Notes: generated by a model not told the origin, from the letters alone. DNA of 64,000 nucleotides from an uncultured Eubacteriales bacterium (GCA_902764915.1 CACWXY010000005.1:1-64000), one strand, 5' to 3'. Counted from the first letter of the stretch, positions 41,746 to 51,789 are shown. Translations and numbers: made by a program.

Positions 41746-42815
41746 ACCGACCTTATCGCTTTATTCTCGTAGGCGCCGGCTGGCGTGCCGGCTTCTTCAT
41801 GCGCACGGCACAGTGGATGCCCGAGCGCTTTACCATGCTGGGTGTTGTATGTGCCAGCCCCCGAAGCGAAGCCGCTGCCCGGGACGAATGGCACACCCGC
41901 GTCTTCTCCAGTATTGCCGAGGCCGCGGCGGAAAAACCGGATTTTCTCATTGCCGCCATTCCCGCAGACGCGATCCATGCCATTGCCGTGGAGTGCATGC
42001 AATATCATCTCCCCGTAATGTTTGAAACCTTTCTGGCAAAGAGTGTCGAAGAACTGCAGGCACTTTATCAGGACACCGGGCATGCCCCGATTCTTGTGGC
42101 CGAACAGTATCCCTTCCAGCCCATGCATGCTGCACGGATCCGGATCGCGAACTCCGGTGCGCTGGGGAAAGCGTACCATGCCCGGGTGTCCTTTGTGCAG
42201 AACTATCATACGCTGGCCGTGCTCAGACGTCTTCTGAACGTCTCCATGGAACGCCCCCTGGTGCATGGCTTCCGGCAGCAGTTTCAGCGTGCCGCCGGTC
42301 CCACGCGTGCCGGTGATCCCACAAGCGATGCACTGCAGGATGTGTCCGAAGAATTCTTCCTCCTTGACTATGGCGACAGAGTGGCCATAGGAGATTACGA
42401 GAGCATGCAGCAGCGCTCCTGGTTCCGTACGCCGACCATACTCGTGCGCGCAGAACGCGGTGAAATCGTGGGTGAAAAAGTGACCCGGCTCAAGGATCGT
42501 ATGACTCCGTATACCTATGATCTGCGGCGCGTCCAGACCGGGCTTGCCGGAAACCTGGAAGGCTTCAGTCTTCGCGGCATCATGGCCGGCGACCAATGGC
42601 TGTATGAGAATCCCTATTATCCGATGCGGCTGGCCGATGACGAGATCGCAGTCGCCTGCTGCATGGACGGCATGGCTGCATTCCTTGCGGGAGAAAAGCC
42701 CTTCTACGCACTGCGGGAAGCGCTGCAGGATCAGTACATAAGCCTTCTCATCCAGCAGTCCATTCAGGAAGGCCGGCCCATTCAGGCTGAAAAACAGCCG
42801 TGGCAGTCGGACTGA
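41742..42815 (+). CDS. Gfo/Idh/MocA-family oxidoreductase
   Basis: This 357-residue protein is intact: an N-terminal Rossmann domain (RFILVGAGWRAGFF, residues 6-19; FLIAAIPADAIH near 67) and a C-terminal dehydrogenase domain. The usual EKP motif near residue 95 is replaced by FETFLAK, so the catalytic lysine arrangement differs from inositol or glucose-fructose dehydrogenases. The substrate is likely a sugar or sugar acid. CAAGGAGG lies seven bases before the ATG, which overlaps the stop codon of the FAD-oxidoreductase remnant. A terminator follows at 42902. Confidence 0.85.
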   Translation: MNRPYRFILVGAGWRAGFFMRTAQWMPERFTMLGVVCASPRSEAAARDEWHTRVFSSIAEAAAEKPDFLIAAIPADAIHAIAVECMQYHLPVMFETFLAKSVEELQALYQDTGHAPILVAEQYPFQPMHAARIRIANSGALGKAYHARVSFVQNYHTLAVLRRLLNVSMERPLVHGFRQQFQRAAGPTRAGDPTSDALQDVSEEFFLLDYGDRVAIGDYESMQQRSWFRTPTILVRAERGEIVGEKVTRLKDRMTPYTYDLRRVQTGLAGNLEGFSLRGIMAGDQWLYENPYYPMRLADDEIAVACCMDGMAAFLAGEKPFYALREALQDQYISLLIQQSIQEGRPIQAEKQPWQSD

Positions 42816-42901
42816 TGCCATCTGTGCCTGGCCTGTGATCTCCCTGTGCTGTCTGAGAAAAACGGTAAGGCAGGGAAAGCCATCTTTCATGAATATGTCA
42901 C

Positions 42902-42955
42902 AACGCAAAACGAACGGAACCCGCCAGGGAATCCGTTCGTTCTGCGTTTTTTTTC
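42902..42955 (+). terminator. Intrinsic terminator after the Gfo/Idh gene
   Basis: AACGCA.AACGAACGGA pairs with TCCGTTCGTT.TGCGTT around a 13-base loop, then a run of T residues. Confidence 0.88.
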
Positions 42956-43032
42956 AGCAGTCTGTCCATCGTCATCTGCCTGTGCCGCTCCTTTTCAGAG
43001 CCCGGCAGACTGTCACATTGTGTTTCCTCGCC

Positions 43033-44166
43033 TCAGCCCAGCTTCCGGGAAAAATCCGCCAGTACTTCGGAGATCCTGATCTGCTGCGGGCATACCTGCT
43101 CACAGCTGCGGCACTGCAGACAGGCAGAGGGCTTTTTATCCGCCGGCAGGGCGCTGAGCGCCATCGGCGCAATAAACCCGCCGCCGGTATAGGCATGCTC
43201 ATTGTACAGGGACAGAAGATGCGGGATGTCCAGGCTCATCGGGCAGTGGCTGACACAGTAATGGCATCCTGTACAGGGTACTGTACCTACAGACAGCATG
43301 CGCCCGGCCACATCCATCAGCGCTTGCATTTCCTCATCATTCAGCTTTCTGTCTTCCGCAAAGGTGGCCAGATTTTTCTTAAGCTGTGCCTCATCAGACA
43401 TGCCTGACAGAACAACCGTTACCTCAGGAATGCTCTGCAGGAAGCGAAATGCCCATGCCGGGATCTCTTCCTCAGGCCGCAATGCTTTCAGTGCCATTTC
43501 ATTCTCCTGCGAAAGCCTTGCCAGCTTCCCGCCCCGAAGCGGCTCCATGACCCACACCGGCATCTTCCATTCCTTCAGCAGTTCCACCTTTTCTCTGCCG
43601 TGCTGGAATGTCCAGTCCAGATAATTCAGCTGCAGCTGGCAGAATTCCATATCCTTGCCATATGCTTCCAGGAAGCGTCTGAGCACCGGCATATCCCCAT
43701 GACACGAAAAGCCCAGATGCCTGATCCGTCCGTTCCTCTTCTGCTCCATCAGATAACGGTAGATCCCGTATTTTTCATCATCCAGATATGCGTCAATGTT
43801 CATCTCACAGACATTATGGAACAGATAGAAATCAAAGTATGTCACATTCAGCTTTTTCAGCTGTGCTTCAAAGATTTCCTCCACTTTTCCCCAGTTGGCA
43901 GGGTCATATCCGGGAAACTTGGTCGCCAGGAAAAAGCTGTCCCGGGGATAGCGGGCCAGCGCTTTTCCCATGACACGTTCGGAGTTTTCCCCATGATAGC
44001 CCCAGGCCGTATCGTAGTAGTTGATACCACCGCGCATGGCAGTGTCCACCATCTGCAGCGCAGCCGCCTCGTCAATACGGCTGTCATTTCCGTCCAGTAT
44101 CGGCAGACGCATTGCGCCAAAGCCCAGTGCTGAAAGCCTGCAGTCCTGAAAAGTACGGTAAATCAT
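43033..44166 (-). CDS. Aldo/keto reductase with C-terminal 4Fe-4S clusters
   Basis: This 377-residue protein is an aldo/keto-reductase TIM barrel: GFGAMRLP, NYYDTAWGYHGENSE with the catalytic Tyr, FFLATKFP with Lys, and DFYLFHN. A ferredoxin-like tail follows (about 270-370), with CTGCHYCVSHCP and CLQCRSCEQVCPQQI, each able to bind a 4Fe-4S cluster. Such fusions are common in anaerobes; the substrate is unknown. I chose the ATG at 44166, which has AAGGAGG seven bases upstream. A promoter candidate lies at 44258-44287. It is separate from the neighbouring genes. Confidence 0.9.
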   Translation of the reverse strand: MIYRTFQDCRLSALGFGAMRLPILDGNDSRIDEAAALQMVDTAMRGGINYYDTAWGYHGENSERVMGKALARYPRDSFFLATKFPGYDPANWGKVEEIFEAQLKKLNVTYFDFYLFHNVCEMNIDAYLDDEKYGIYRYLMEQKRNGRIRHLGFSCHGDMPVLRRFLEAYGKDMEFCQLQLNYLDWTFQHGREKVELLKEWKMPVWVMEPLRGGKLARLSQENEMALKALRPEEEIPAWAFRFLQSIPEVTVVLSGMSDEAQLKKNLATFAEDRKLNDEEMQALMDVAGRMLSVGTVPCTGCHYCVSHCPMSLDIPHLLSLYNEHAYTGGGFIAPMALSALPADKKPSACLQCRSCEQVCPQQIRISEVLADFSRKLG

Positions 44167-44257
44167 GTTGCTGCCTCCTTGCTGTCTCCCTTTTTTCGCC
44201 TGCGGTGCATCCATCGGATGCGCCTGTCATCTGCGTAGTATGCATGTTCTCCCTGAC

Positions 44258-44287
44258 AGTATATGCTTCTGTCGTCGTCTTTGCCAA
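44258..44287 (-). promoter_or_regulatory. Candidate promoter of the aldo/keto reductase gene
   Basis: The minus strand has TTGGCA (44287-44282), an 18-base spacer and TATACT (44263-44258), 90 bases before the start. Confidence 0.45.
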
Positions 44288-44385
44288 TGGTTATCTCGCA
44301 TATCATGATATTCCTTTATATCATATCATGGAATGCTTTGCGCTGTCCATTCCCGATCGCAATCTCCTGCGAAAGAATGCTGAAG

Positions 44386-44410
44386 AAAAACCCTGTCCCA
44401 GCGGACAGGG
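44386..44410 (-). terminator. Intrinsic terminator after the AEC transporter gene
   Basis: On the minus strand CCCTGTCC pairs with GGACAGGG around a four-base loop, followed by TTTTTC, 80 bases after the stop codon. Confidence 0.85.
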
Positions 44411-44489
44411 CTGTATGCCGGAAAACCATCGGCTGCCACGACAGACAGAAGGCCTCTGCATGGCCGCAGGAGCTGGCGTTCCGTGCCTT

Positions 44490-45407
44490 TCACCACAGAA
44501 GCGCACTGCCGCTGATGAGCAGCGGTATGGTCAGAATCGAAAACAGCGTTGATACAATCACTGTTTCCACCGCATACGGATAATCCTTGTCATGGAGCTG
44601 TGCATAGACCGCCACATTGGACCCTACCGGGCAGGCAATGGAAAGAAGCAGCGCCAGCTTCATGTCATGCAGCGAGGCCGGCACCATCGTCAGCAGCAGA
44701 AGTGACAGAAGCGGAATCACCACCAGCCGGACAAGGGATACCATATACACCGAACGCCGGCGCAGCATATGCGGAATATCCGTCTGTGCCAGATAGATCC
44801 CCACCGTAAACATCGCAAGCGGTGTGTTCAGTCCGGCAACCGTGGAAAGACAGCCACTCACGACCTTGGGAAGCGGAAGCTGCGTAAAAAACAGGAACAG
44901 GCCGATCAGAATCGCAATAATAAACGGTGCCTTCATCAGTTTTTTCAGCTGCAGTCCCTGGCGGATCGGCTGACCCGTGAGAATTGACACACCATACGTC
45001 CACTGTCCGATATTGAGGAAGGCCACAAAGCTCGCCACATAAAACACGGCGCCCTGCCCTACAGAGGCAAGGATCAGCGGAATCCCGAAGAACCCGGGAT
45101 TGGAGAATGCGCCGGCAAATGCCGCTATAGGATCTCTGCGGAAGAACAGGCGTGCAATGAGAATCGACAGGAGCAGCAGTACCGCCGCGCATACCGCGCT
45201 GTAGAGGATGCCCAGCATATGCTCGGGCGTGCGTTCCACCAGAAAGCCATTGATAATCACCGCCGGCAGCGCCAGATAAATCAGGATATTTCCCAGGGCC
45301 TTGCTCCCCTCCTGGGAAATCTTTTTCGTCCGAAACAGTACATACCCCATTCCTGCCAGCACAAACATCTGCAGGATCTGGCGCACCAGTATCATGGCTA
45401 TATCCAT
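44490..45407 (-). CDS. AEC-family (auxin efflux carrier-type) transporter
   Basis: This 305-residue protein has about ten membrane helices in two five-helix repeats, typical of AEC transporters. One repeat has GYVLFRTKKISQEGSKALGNILIYLALPAVI; the second starts near 170 after a Pro-rich hinge. Bacterial AEC proteins carry malonate, malate or other weak acids, and the cargo here is unknown. I chose the ATG at 45407, with AGAGGAAAA upstream. It is a single gene, transcribed away from the SNF2 gene. Confidence 0.85.
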   Translation of the reverse strand: MDIAMILVRQILQMFVLAGMGYVLFRTKKISQEGSKALGNILIYLALPAVIINGFLVERTPEHMLGILYSAVCAAVLLLLSILIARLFFRRDPIAAFAGAFSNPGFFGIPLILASVGQGAVFYVASFVAFLNIGQWTYGVSILTGQPIRQGLQLKKLMKAPFIIAILIGLFLFFTQLPLPKVVSGCLSTVAGLNTPLAMFTVGIYLAQTDIPHMLRRRSVYMVSLVRLVVIPLLSLLLLTMVPASLHDMKLALLLSIACPVGSNVAVYAQLHDKDYPYAVETVIVSTLFSILTIPLLISGSALLW

Positions 45408-45493
45408 AGGTTTTTCCTCTTGTCCTCTTTTTGAAGCAGTCAGATGCTTTGCACCGCGCATGAAATCCTTCAGGCCGTTTTTTCTGCTGCATC

Positions 45494-45521
45494 ATTATGC
45501 CTTTTTGGCATCCGCTGTCCA
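45494..45521 (-). promoter_or_regulatory. Candidate promoter of the AEC transporter gene
   Basis: The minus strand has TGGACA (45521-45516), a 16-base spacer and CATAAT (45499-45494). Confidence 0.4.
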
Positions 45522-45606
45522 TTGTATGTCCCAGCGCCAAAAGATGCAATGTACAGGCACAGCTGCCTCTGGAAGATACTGACTTTTCCCTCTTCTGGTC
45601 TGTTCT

Positions 45607-45635
45607 TTGCATATCCCCTGCAGGTATCGTACAAT
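45607..45635 (+). promoter_or_regulatory. Promoter of the SNF2 gene
   Basis: TTGCAT (45607-45612), a 17-base spacer and TACAAT (45630-45635) lie 31 bases before the start codon. Confidence 0.6.
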
Positions 45636-45666
45636 ACATACGATTTTATTGGAAACGAGTGATACG

Positions 45667-48600
45667 ATGGCAGACTCTGAAAGGCCTGAACGGCTTACCA
45701 AAACGATTGATCTGGATGACCTGGGTTTTCCTTCACTGATGGCAGAAGCGCGGCATTCCTTCGATACTGTGGAATTCGGACCGGAACGCCGTTCCTATCA
45801 CGGACCGACATTCCAGATCAAGGTAAGTCCTAGGAAAATCTATACTGTGAGTCTGGGGCATGTGCCGCGAAAATGGGATGAGGATTGGAACCCATTGCGC
45901 ATGTCATGCACCTGCTGCAGAGGTTTCTGCATTCATATTGCGATGGCTCTTCTGCAGTATGAGAAGCTTCATGGTCCTATCGTACTGACAGAGCCGGACA
46001 ATCTCTATGCCAAGCGCTACGAAAGCTGGGAAAAGGAAAAATACTGGAACCAGCTTGGCAGCATCCCGGCAGATATGCACTCCGTCACCGCCGCATGGCC
46101 GGATGTGCAGGGCATCATGTTTTATGATATCAAGGCCGCAGCGGAAGACATGCAGACCAATGCATACTTTGTAAGGCGTGCTGAGGATGTCTATCAACAG
46201 AACGGTCTGCAGAATCCGGAGAAGCGCGCGTCGCTTCTGTGCGGAGCACTCAATACAGCCTCAAGCACTTTTACCGTGCGTTGTGTGCTCTCAGATGGTC
46301 CTTTTTCTTATCATACAGACCTCCGTATCTCACAGCGGAAAATCATGTATCATGAATGCTCCTGTTCCAGGAAGCAGACCCCGGATGCCTCTTCCATGCT
46401 CTGTGAACATGAACTGGTGCTTCTGCGTGTCTGTCAGGAGTATGAAGCGCAGAAACCGCCCACGCTTCTGGATGATCCCTATTCTCAGGTGCTCTCCCAT
46501 TTTTTTGCGCCTGTCCATACCATTCGCCGTCTGGACGGAGAGGAAGCGGCTTTGCCGCGCCGACGTCTGCGGATCACCCCCCGTCTGGCCGGCACGCTTG
46601 ACGAGCCTGTACTGGGCTTTCAGGTCGGATGGGAAGGCGGCCATCAGTATATTCTGAAAAACCCGCCTGCCTTTCTGAAAGCGTATGAGGAACAGTCCAC
46701 CTATACGCTTTCCAAGAAGGAAAGCATTGTCTTTTCCCTGACAGACCTTACCGAAACCAGCGCGAAATGGATGGATTTCCTGCAGAAATGGTCTGAGACA
46801 AACAGGGCGTTTCTTTCGACGGTTATCAAAAATCTGTTCATCACGCCCACCATCGCCAGCCAGTTTGCGCTTACGGGGATTCTTCTGGACCGGCTGTATG
46901 ACACGGCACTGGGCACGCGCCTGGATCTTTCCAACGATTTTATCCTTGTGTGTCATCAGACCTCGATCTCCGTGCAGCATGTGCCTCTGCGAATTACTGT
47001 CAAAGCCGAGGAACTCCATGACATCCGTGATCAGCTGGCCGGCATCACGCTTTCGGGAACGCTGCCCATGATTCTTTCTGCTGCCTATCATCGGTACACA
47101 TTGACACAGGAGGGTCTGAGCCGGCTTACCGCAGAAGAAGAAAAGGCGCTCCAGCCGTTTTCGTCGGTCGCTCCGCACAGCGGCAAGTTCAGCGTCCGCT
47201 TTTACCGTTCCAGCCTCCCCACCTATGTGTATCAGGTACTGCCCGTGCTCATGGACAGTCCCTGCATTCAGTTCGACAATCAGGTCACGGCAGATCTTCT
47301 GGCCCTTGTCCCGCCTCAGCCTGCCTTCACCTTCTTCTGTGACCTGGAGGATTCCACGGCCATGGTGCGCTGTCAGGTGAGATACGGCGACACGTGTTTT
47401 CCGCTCCTGCAAAGCAGTGAAAGCGGCGAAGGCCGGGACACGGAAGCCGAAGAACAGATCCGTCAGTGCATTACCTCTCTTATGCCGCACTTCGACGAGC
47501 ATACGTATGCCTTCCGCTCTGAGCCCCTGTCCGCAGACGGACTGTATGCGTTCCTGCAGTCCGGCATGCGCACGCTTTCCGAGCTCGGGGAAGTGCGTGT
47601 CACGGACGCTATCCGCTCCATCCATGTGCGTAAGGCGCCGCGCTTTTCCGTCGGCGTTTCCATTGACAGCGGCGTCATGGATCTGTCCATCACCTCTCAG
47701 GATGTACCGGAGGAAGAACTGCTGTCCATACTGGAAAGCTATCGCAGAAACAAGAAGTATTATCGTCTGCGCTCGGGCGACTTTGTAGACCTGCAGGAGG
47801 AAAGCCAGCTGGGTGACGTTGATACGCTGCTCTCCTCGCTGCATCTCCTGCCTGCCGAAGCGCTTGCCAGAAAAGTGCAGCTGCCTGCCTTCCGTGCACT
47901 GTACCTGGATAAGCTTCTGGAAGCCCACGAGGACCTTGTCGGAAGCCGGGACCGGCACTACCGTGCACTGGTGCGCAATTTCCGCTCCATCAGGGATGCC
48001 GATTTCGACGTCCCGGAGGGGCTGGAACAGGTACTGCGGCCCTACCAGACGTACGGATATAAATGGCTGCGCACTCTGGAATTCTCCGGTTTCGGGGGCA
48101 TACTCGCCGATGAGATGGGGCTTGGCAAGACACTGCAGATGATTGCGCTGTTCCAGTCCAACATGGAAAGCGGGGAAAAAGCCCCCAGCCTGGTCGTCTG
48201 CCCGGCCTCTCTGGTCTATAACTGGCAGGAGGAAATCCGCCGCTTTGCACCTGCGCTCCAGGTGCAGGTGATGGCCGGGACGCTTGCCCAGCGCCAGCAG
48301 CTTTTCAGAGACCTGCTGCCGCAATCCGCGGGTGGCACGGATGCCACCTCAGCGGAAGACAATGTACCGGATCCCCTGCCGCTTTCCGAACCTGCGGATA
48401 TACCTGCACAGAAACGCCGCGGACGCCCGCGGAAACATCCGCTGCCGGAAACCGCCCCGCTTTCCGCACCTTCCGCGCAGACGGCTGCTGCGGCGGCAGC
48501 CAGCATACCGGAAAACGCACCGCATGTACTGATCACTTCCTATGACCTCCTTCGCCGGGACATTGTCTTTTATCAGAAGATTCTGTTCCATGCCGTGGTG

Positions 48601-49614
48601 CTGGATGAAGCCCAGTTCATCAAAAACCAGAACGCCGGCATATCCAAGTCCGTGAAGGTACTGCATGCCGCGCACCGCTATGCGCTGACCGGCACACCGA
48701 TTGAAAACCGGCTTTCGGAACTCTGGTCCATATTCGATTTCCTGATGCCGGGCTTTCTGTACACATCCAAGGAATTCATACAGCGCTTTGAAAACCCCAT
48801 TGCCCGGGACCAGAATGAGGAAGTTACCGCGCAGCTGAAGAAAATGGTCTCACCCTTTATCCTGCGTCGACGCAAGCAGGACGTGCTCAGGGATCTGCCC
48901 GCCAAACTGGAGGAAGTGCGCTATGCGCGCCTTTCCAGCACACAGCAGAAGCTCTATGACGCACAGGTCATCCATATGCGCCGCACGATTGCTGCATCGG
49001 ATGAGCATTCCGGCGAGGACAGAATCAAAATCCTGGCAGAGCTCACGCGCACCCGGCAGATCTGCTGTGATCCCTCCCTGGTCTTTGAAAACTACACAGG
49101 CGGCTCCGCCAAGCGCGAAGCCTGCCTGGAACTGATCCAGAGCGCCATTGACGGCGGTCATCGGATGCTGGTGTTCTCTCAGTTTACTTCCATGCTGGAT
49201 CTGCTCGAAAAGGATCTGACGTCTGCGCAGATTCCCTTTTATACCATTACCGGAGCCATCCCCAAGGAAAAGCGCATGGAGCTTGTCAACGCGTTCAACA
49301 GTGGCAGCGTACCCGTATTTCTTATTTCCCTGAAAGCCGGCGGCACCGGACTGAACCTGACCGGTGCGGACGTGGTCATTCACTACGACCCATGGTGGAA
49401 CCTGGCTGCACAGAATCAGGCCACGGACCGTGCGCACCGCATCGGACAGACCAGACAGGTCACGGTGTATAAGCTTATCGCCAAGGACTCCATTGAGGAG
49501 AAGATTCTGGCACTGCAGGAAGCAAAGCAGGATCTGGCCGAAGCCATTCTGGAAGGCCGCGGTGAATCCCTGATGAGCCTGAGCAAGGAAGAACTGCTGG
49601 CATTGCTGGAGTAA
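45667..49614 (+). CDS. SNF2-family DEAD/DEAH-box ATPase with two SWIM-type motifs and an AT-hook insert
   Basis: This 1315-residue protein has a C-terminal SNF2 helicase core. Walker A is DEMGLGKTLQ with Lys821, motif II is LDEAQFIKN with Asp980, and the second lobe has LVFSQFTSMLDLL, GGTGLNLTGADVVIHYDPWWN and ATDRAHRIGQTR. The N-terminal 700 residues are the bacterial SNF2-associated region. A SWIM motif (Cys81-x-Cys83, Cys88-x-His90) lies near the start, and a second CxC/CxH pair at 231-248. Between motifs I and II is a Pro/Ala-rich insert (about 875-950) with KRRGRPRK (Gly919), an AT-hook. The gene has its own promoter and weak ribosome site; no partner gene is adjacent. It may remodel nucleoprotein or RNA polymerase complexes, in the manner of RapA. 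Confidence 0.88.
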   Translation: MADSERPERLTKTIDLDDLGFPSLMAEARHSFDTVEFGPERRSYHGPTFQIKVSPRKIYTVSLGHVPRKWDEDWNPLRMSCTCCRGFCIHIAMALLQYEKLHGPIVLTEPDNLYAKRYESWEKEKYWNQLGSIPADMHSVTAAWPDVQGIMFYDIKAAAEDMQTNAYFVRRAEDVYQQNGLQNPEKRASLLCGALNTASSTFTVRCVLSDGPFSYHTDLRISQRKIMYHECSCSRKQTPDASSMLCEHELVLLRVCQEYEAQKPPTLLDDPYSQVLSHFFAPVHTIRRLDGEEAALPRRRLRITPRLAGTLDEPVLGFQVGWEGGHQYILKNPPAFLKAYEEQSTYTLSKKESIVFSLTDLTETSAKWMDFLQKWSETNRAFLSTVIKNLFITPTIASQFALTGILLDRLYDTALGTRLDLSNDFILVCHQTSISVQHVPLRITVKAEELHDIRDQLAGITLSGTLPMILSAAYHRYTLTQEGLSRLTAEEEKALQPFSSVAPHSGKFSVRFYRSSLPTYVYQVLPVLMDSPCIQFDNQVTADLLALVPPQPAFTFFCDLEDSTAMVRCQVRYGDTCFPLLQSSESGEGRDTEAEEQIRQCITSLMPHFDEHTYAFRSEPLSADGLYAFLQSGMRTLSELGEVRVTDAIRSIHVRKAPRFSVGVSIDSGVMDLSITSQDVPEEELLSILESYRRNKKYYRLRSGDFVDLQEESQLGDVDTLLSSLHLLPAEALARKVQLPAFRALYLDKLLEAHEDLVGSRDRHYRALVRNFRSIRDADFDVPEGLEQVLRPYQTYGYKWLRTLEFSGFGGILADEMGLGKTLQMIALFQSNMESGEKAPSLVVCPASLVYNWQEEIRRFAPALQVQVMAGTLAQRQQLFRDLLPQSAGGTDATSAEDNVPDPLPLSEPADIPAQKRRGRPRKHPLPETAPLSAPSAQTAAAAAASIPENAPHVLITSYDLLRRDIVFYQKILFHAVVLDEAQFIKNQNAGISKSVKVLHAAHRYALTGTPIENRLSELWSIFDFLMPGFLYTSKEFIQRFENPIARDQNEEVTAQLKKMVSPFILRRRKQDVLRDLPAKLEEVRYARLSSTQQKLYDAQVIHMRRTIAASDEHSGEDRIKILAELTRTRQICCDPSLVFENYTGGSAKREACLELIQSAIDGGHRMLVFSQFTSMLDLLEKDLTSAQIPFYTITGAIPKEKRMELVNAFNSGSVPVFLISLKAGGTGLNLTGADVVIHYDPWWNLAAQNQATDRAHRIGQTRQVTVYKLIAKDSIEEKILALQEAKQDLAEAILEGRGESLMSLSKEELLALLE

Positions 49615-49699
49615 GCATGCTACAATCCTGCTGTCTTCGCAGCAGGCGCCCCCTATCACAGAATGCAGGCACGGATATGCCTGGCCAAGGAGGAACCAT

Positions 49700-51673
49700 A
49701 TGAACTATTTTGAAATCAGGGATACAGCCCTCATGTTCCGGCATCACGGGGAAACCCTGTGCATCGAGCCCTGGGGACCGGACAGCCTGCGTGTGCGTGC
49801 CGTACCCATGGGAGAGCTTGCGGACAACCGCTTTGCGCTTCTGGATCCAGTGGAGACGAAGGATACAGAAGCTGCCGTCACAGATGAAACGCATGCATTC
49901 GTACGTTGCGGAAAACTGACCGCGCGCGTCACCGCCGCCGGCTGGAAAATGCGGGCGCACATTGCCTTCTATAACCAGAAGGGAGATCTTCTGCTGGAGG
50001 AGACAGACGGCGAAAACGCACTGATCCTGAACGCACGCAAGTTTGAGCCACATCTTGGCGGGGACTATGCACTGACAGCGACGTTCCGCGGACAGGAGGG
50101 TGAGCACATCTATGGCATGGGCCAATACCAGGAGGAATACCTGGACTGGAAAGGATGCACACTGGAGCTGGCGCACCGCAATTCCCAGGCCTCCGTTCCC
50201 ATGCTTATCTCCAGCCGCGGCTATGGCTTTCTCTGGCATAATCCGGCCATCGGCTCCGTCAGCTTTGGCCGCAACCGCACTACCTGGCACGCGGACACCA
50301 CCCGTCAGCTGGACTACTGGATCACCTGCGGGGACAGGCCGGAGGACATCAGCCGGAACTATGCCGCTGCCACTGGTTTCCCACCCATGATGCCCGAGTA
50401 CGGTCTGGGCTTCTGGCAGTGCAAGCTGCGCTACTGGAACCAGGAACAGCTGTTGTCCGTTGCCCGTGAATACAAAAAGCGCGGGCTTCCCATTGACGTG
50501 ATCGTCTGCGACTTTTTCCACTGGCCGCGCATGGGTGATTACCGGTTTGACCCGGAGTTTTTCCCCGATCCTGCCGCCATGGTCAGAGAGCTCCAGGAAA
50601 TGGGGATCCAGCTCATGGTCTCTGTCTGGCCGCAGGTATCCCTGCAGAGCGAAAACTATGAGGAAATGTACCAGCAGGGACTGCTGGTGCGCGCTGAGTA
50701 TGGCGAACAGATCGGCATGCGCTTTGTGGAGGACTCCATGTTCTTCGATGCCACCAATCCCAGAGCCAGACAGTATGTGTGGAAAAAAATCCGGAAAAAC
50801 TACTACGACCTGGGTATCCGTGTCTTCTGGCTGGATGAGGCCGAGCCTGAGTATGGCACCTATGATTTCAAGGCCTATCGCTATCATATCGGCTCCAATC
50901 TGCAGGTGGGCAATGTATGGCCGCAGTACTACGCCCGTCTCTTCTATGAGGGCATGCGCGGGGAAGGCCAGGAGAACCCCGTCAATCTTCTGCGCTGTGC
51001 CTGGGCCGGCAGCCAGCGCTATGGCGCGCTGGTATGGAGCGGCGATATCATGAGTGACTGGAGCTATTTCCGCCGCCAGATCTGTGCCGGACTGAACATG
51101 GGCATGGCCGGGATTCCCTGGTGGACCACGGATATCGGCGGCTTCCACGGCGGATGGACAGAGGACCCCGCATTCCGCGAGCTTCTCATCCGCTGGTTCC
51201 AGTGGGGCTGCTACTGTCCTGTCATGCGCCTGCACGGCGACCGACGGCCGGCAGAGAAGGTGCTGCGCCGTGACGGTACGGAAGCGCTGTCCTCCGGTGC
51301 CGACAACGAGGTATGGAGCTTTGGCGAGGAGGCCTATCCGATTCTCGTCAAGTACCTGCAGCGCCGTGAAAGCCTCCGGCCCTATGTGCGCCACCTCATG
51401 CAGACAGCGCACGAAGCTGGCACGCCGCTCATGCGTGCCATGTGGTACGCTTTTCCCGAGGATCCTGGCTGCCAGGAGCTGAAGGACCAGTACATGTTCG
51501 GAGAAGCCTATCTCGTGGCCCCTGTCATGGAAAGCGGCGCCCGGGAACGTACGGTCTATGTGCCAAAGGGGCACTGGAGAAATGTGGATACCGGAGAAAC
51601 ACTGGAAGGCCCTGCCACCGTAACACTGCCGGCACCCCTGGATACGATTCCGGTGCTGGAAAAGCTTTCCTGA
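49700..51673 (+). CDS. Glycoside hydrolase family 31 (alpha-glucosidase/xylosidase-type)
   Basis: This 657-residue enzyme has the GH31 layout: an N-terminal beta-sandwich (1-220), the TIM barrel with the nucleophile in FWLDEAEPE (Asp379), and the acid/base region with ITCGDR and WTEDPAFRELL near 490. A C-terminal beta domain follows (ENEVWSFGEEAYPI onward). There is no signal peptide, so it acts in the cytoplasm on imported sugars. WLDEAEPE suits alpha-xylosidase-like or alpha-glucosidase members; substrate choice cannot be read. It lies 85 bases after the SNF2 gene and a MATE exporter gene follows. Confidence 0.9.
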   Translation: MNYFEIRDTALMFRHHGETLCIEPWGPDSLRVRAVPMGELADNRFALLDPVETKDTEAAVTDETHAFVRCGKLTARVTAAGWKMRAHIAFYNQKGDLLLEETDGENALILNARKFEPHLGGDYALTATFRGQEGEHIYGMGQYQEEYLDWKGCTLELAHRNSQASVPMLISSRGYGFLWHNPAIGSVSFGRNRTTWHADTTRQLDYWITCGDRPEDISRNYAAATGFPPMMPEYGLGFWQCKLRYWNQEQLLSVAREYKKRGLPIDVIVCDFFHWPRMGDYRFDPEFFPDPAAMVRELQEMGIQLMVSVWPQVSLQSENYEEMYQQGLLVRAEYGEQIGMRFVEDSMFFDATNPRARQYVWKKIRKNYYDLGIRVFWLDEAEPEYGTYDFKAYRYHIGSNLQVGNVWPQYYARLFYEGMRGEGQENPVNLLRCAWAGSQRYGALVWSGDIMSDWSYFRRQICAGLNMGMAGIPWWTTDIGGFHGGWTEDPAFRELLIRWFQWGCYCPVMRLHGDRRPAEKVLRRDGTEALSSGADNEVWSFGEEAYPILVKYLQRRESLRPYVRHLMQTAHEAGTPLMRAMWYAFPEDPGCQELKDQYMFGEAYLVAPVMESGARERTVYVPKGHWRNVDTGETLEGPATVTLPAPLDTIPVLEKLS

Positions 51674-51767
51674 CACGTCCAGTGCCCTGCCCCGGACACT
51701 GTCCCGGAAAGTCTCATACGCTACATACTTGAATGCGCGCATGCTGGCAGTTCGTGCGCTTCATGCA

Positions 51768-51789
51768 GGCCGTTCCGCTGCGGACGGCC
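51768..51789 (+). repeat. GC-rich hairpin in the leader of the first MATE gene
   Basis: GGCCGT.CCGC pairs with GCGG.ACGGCC, with one bulged base and a tight loop, 22 bases before the start codon and next to the ribosome site. It has no T run. It may affect translation or just be a leader structure. Confidence 0.45.

Noticed and set aside
49475-51742. 755-codon minus-strand open frame
   Set aside because: It is antisense to the GH31 gene, whose catalytic motifs are intact.
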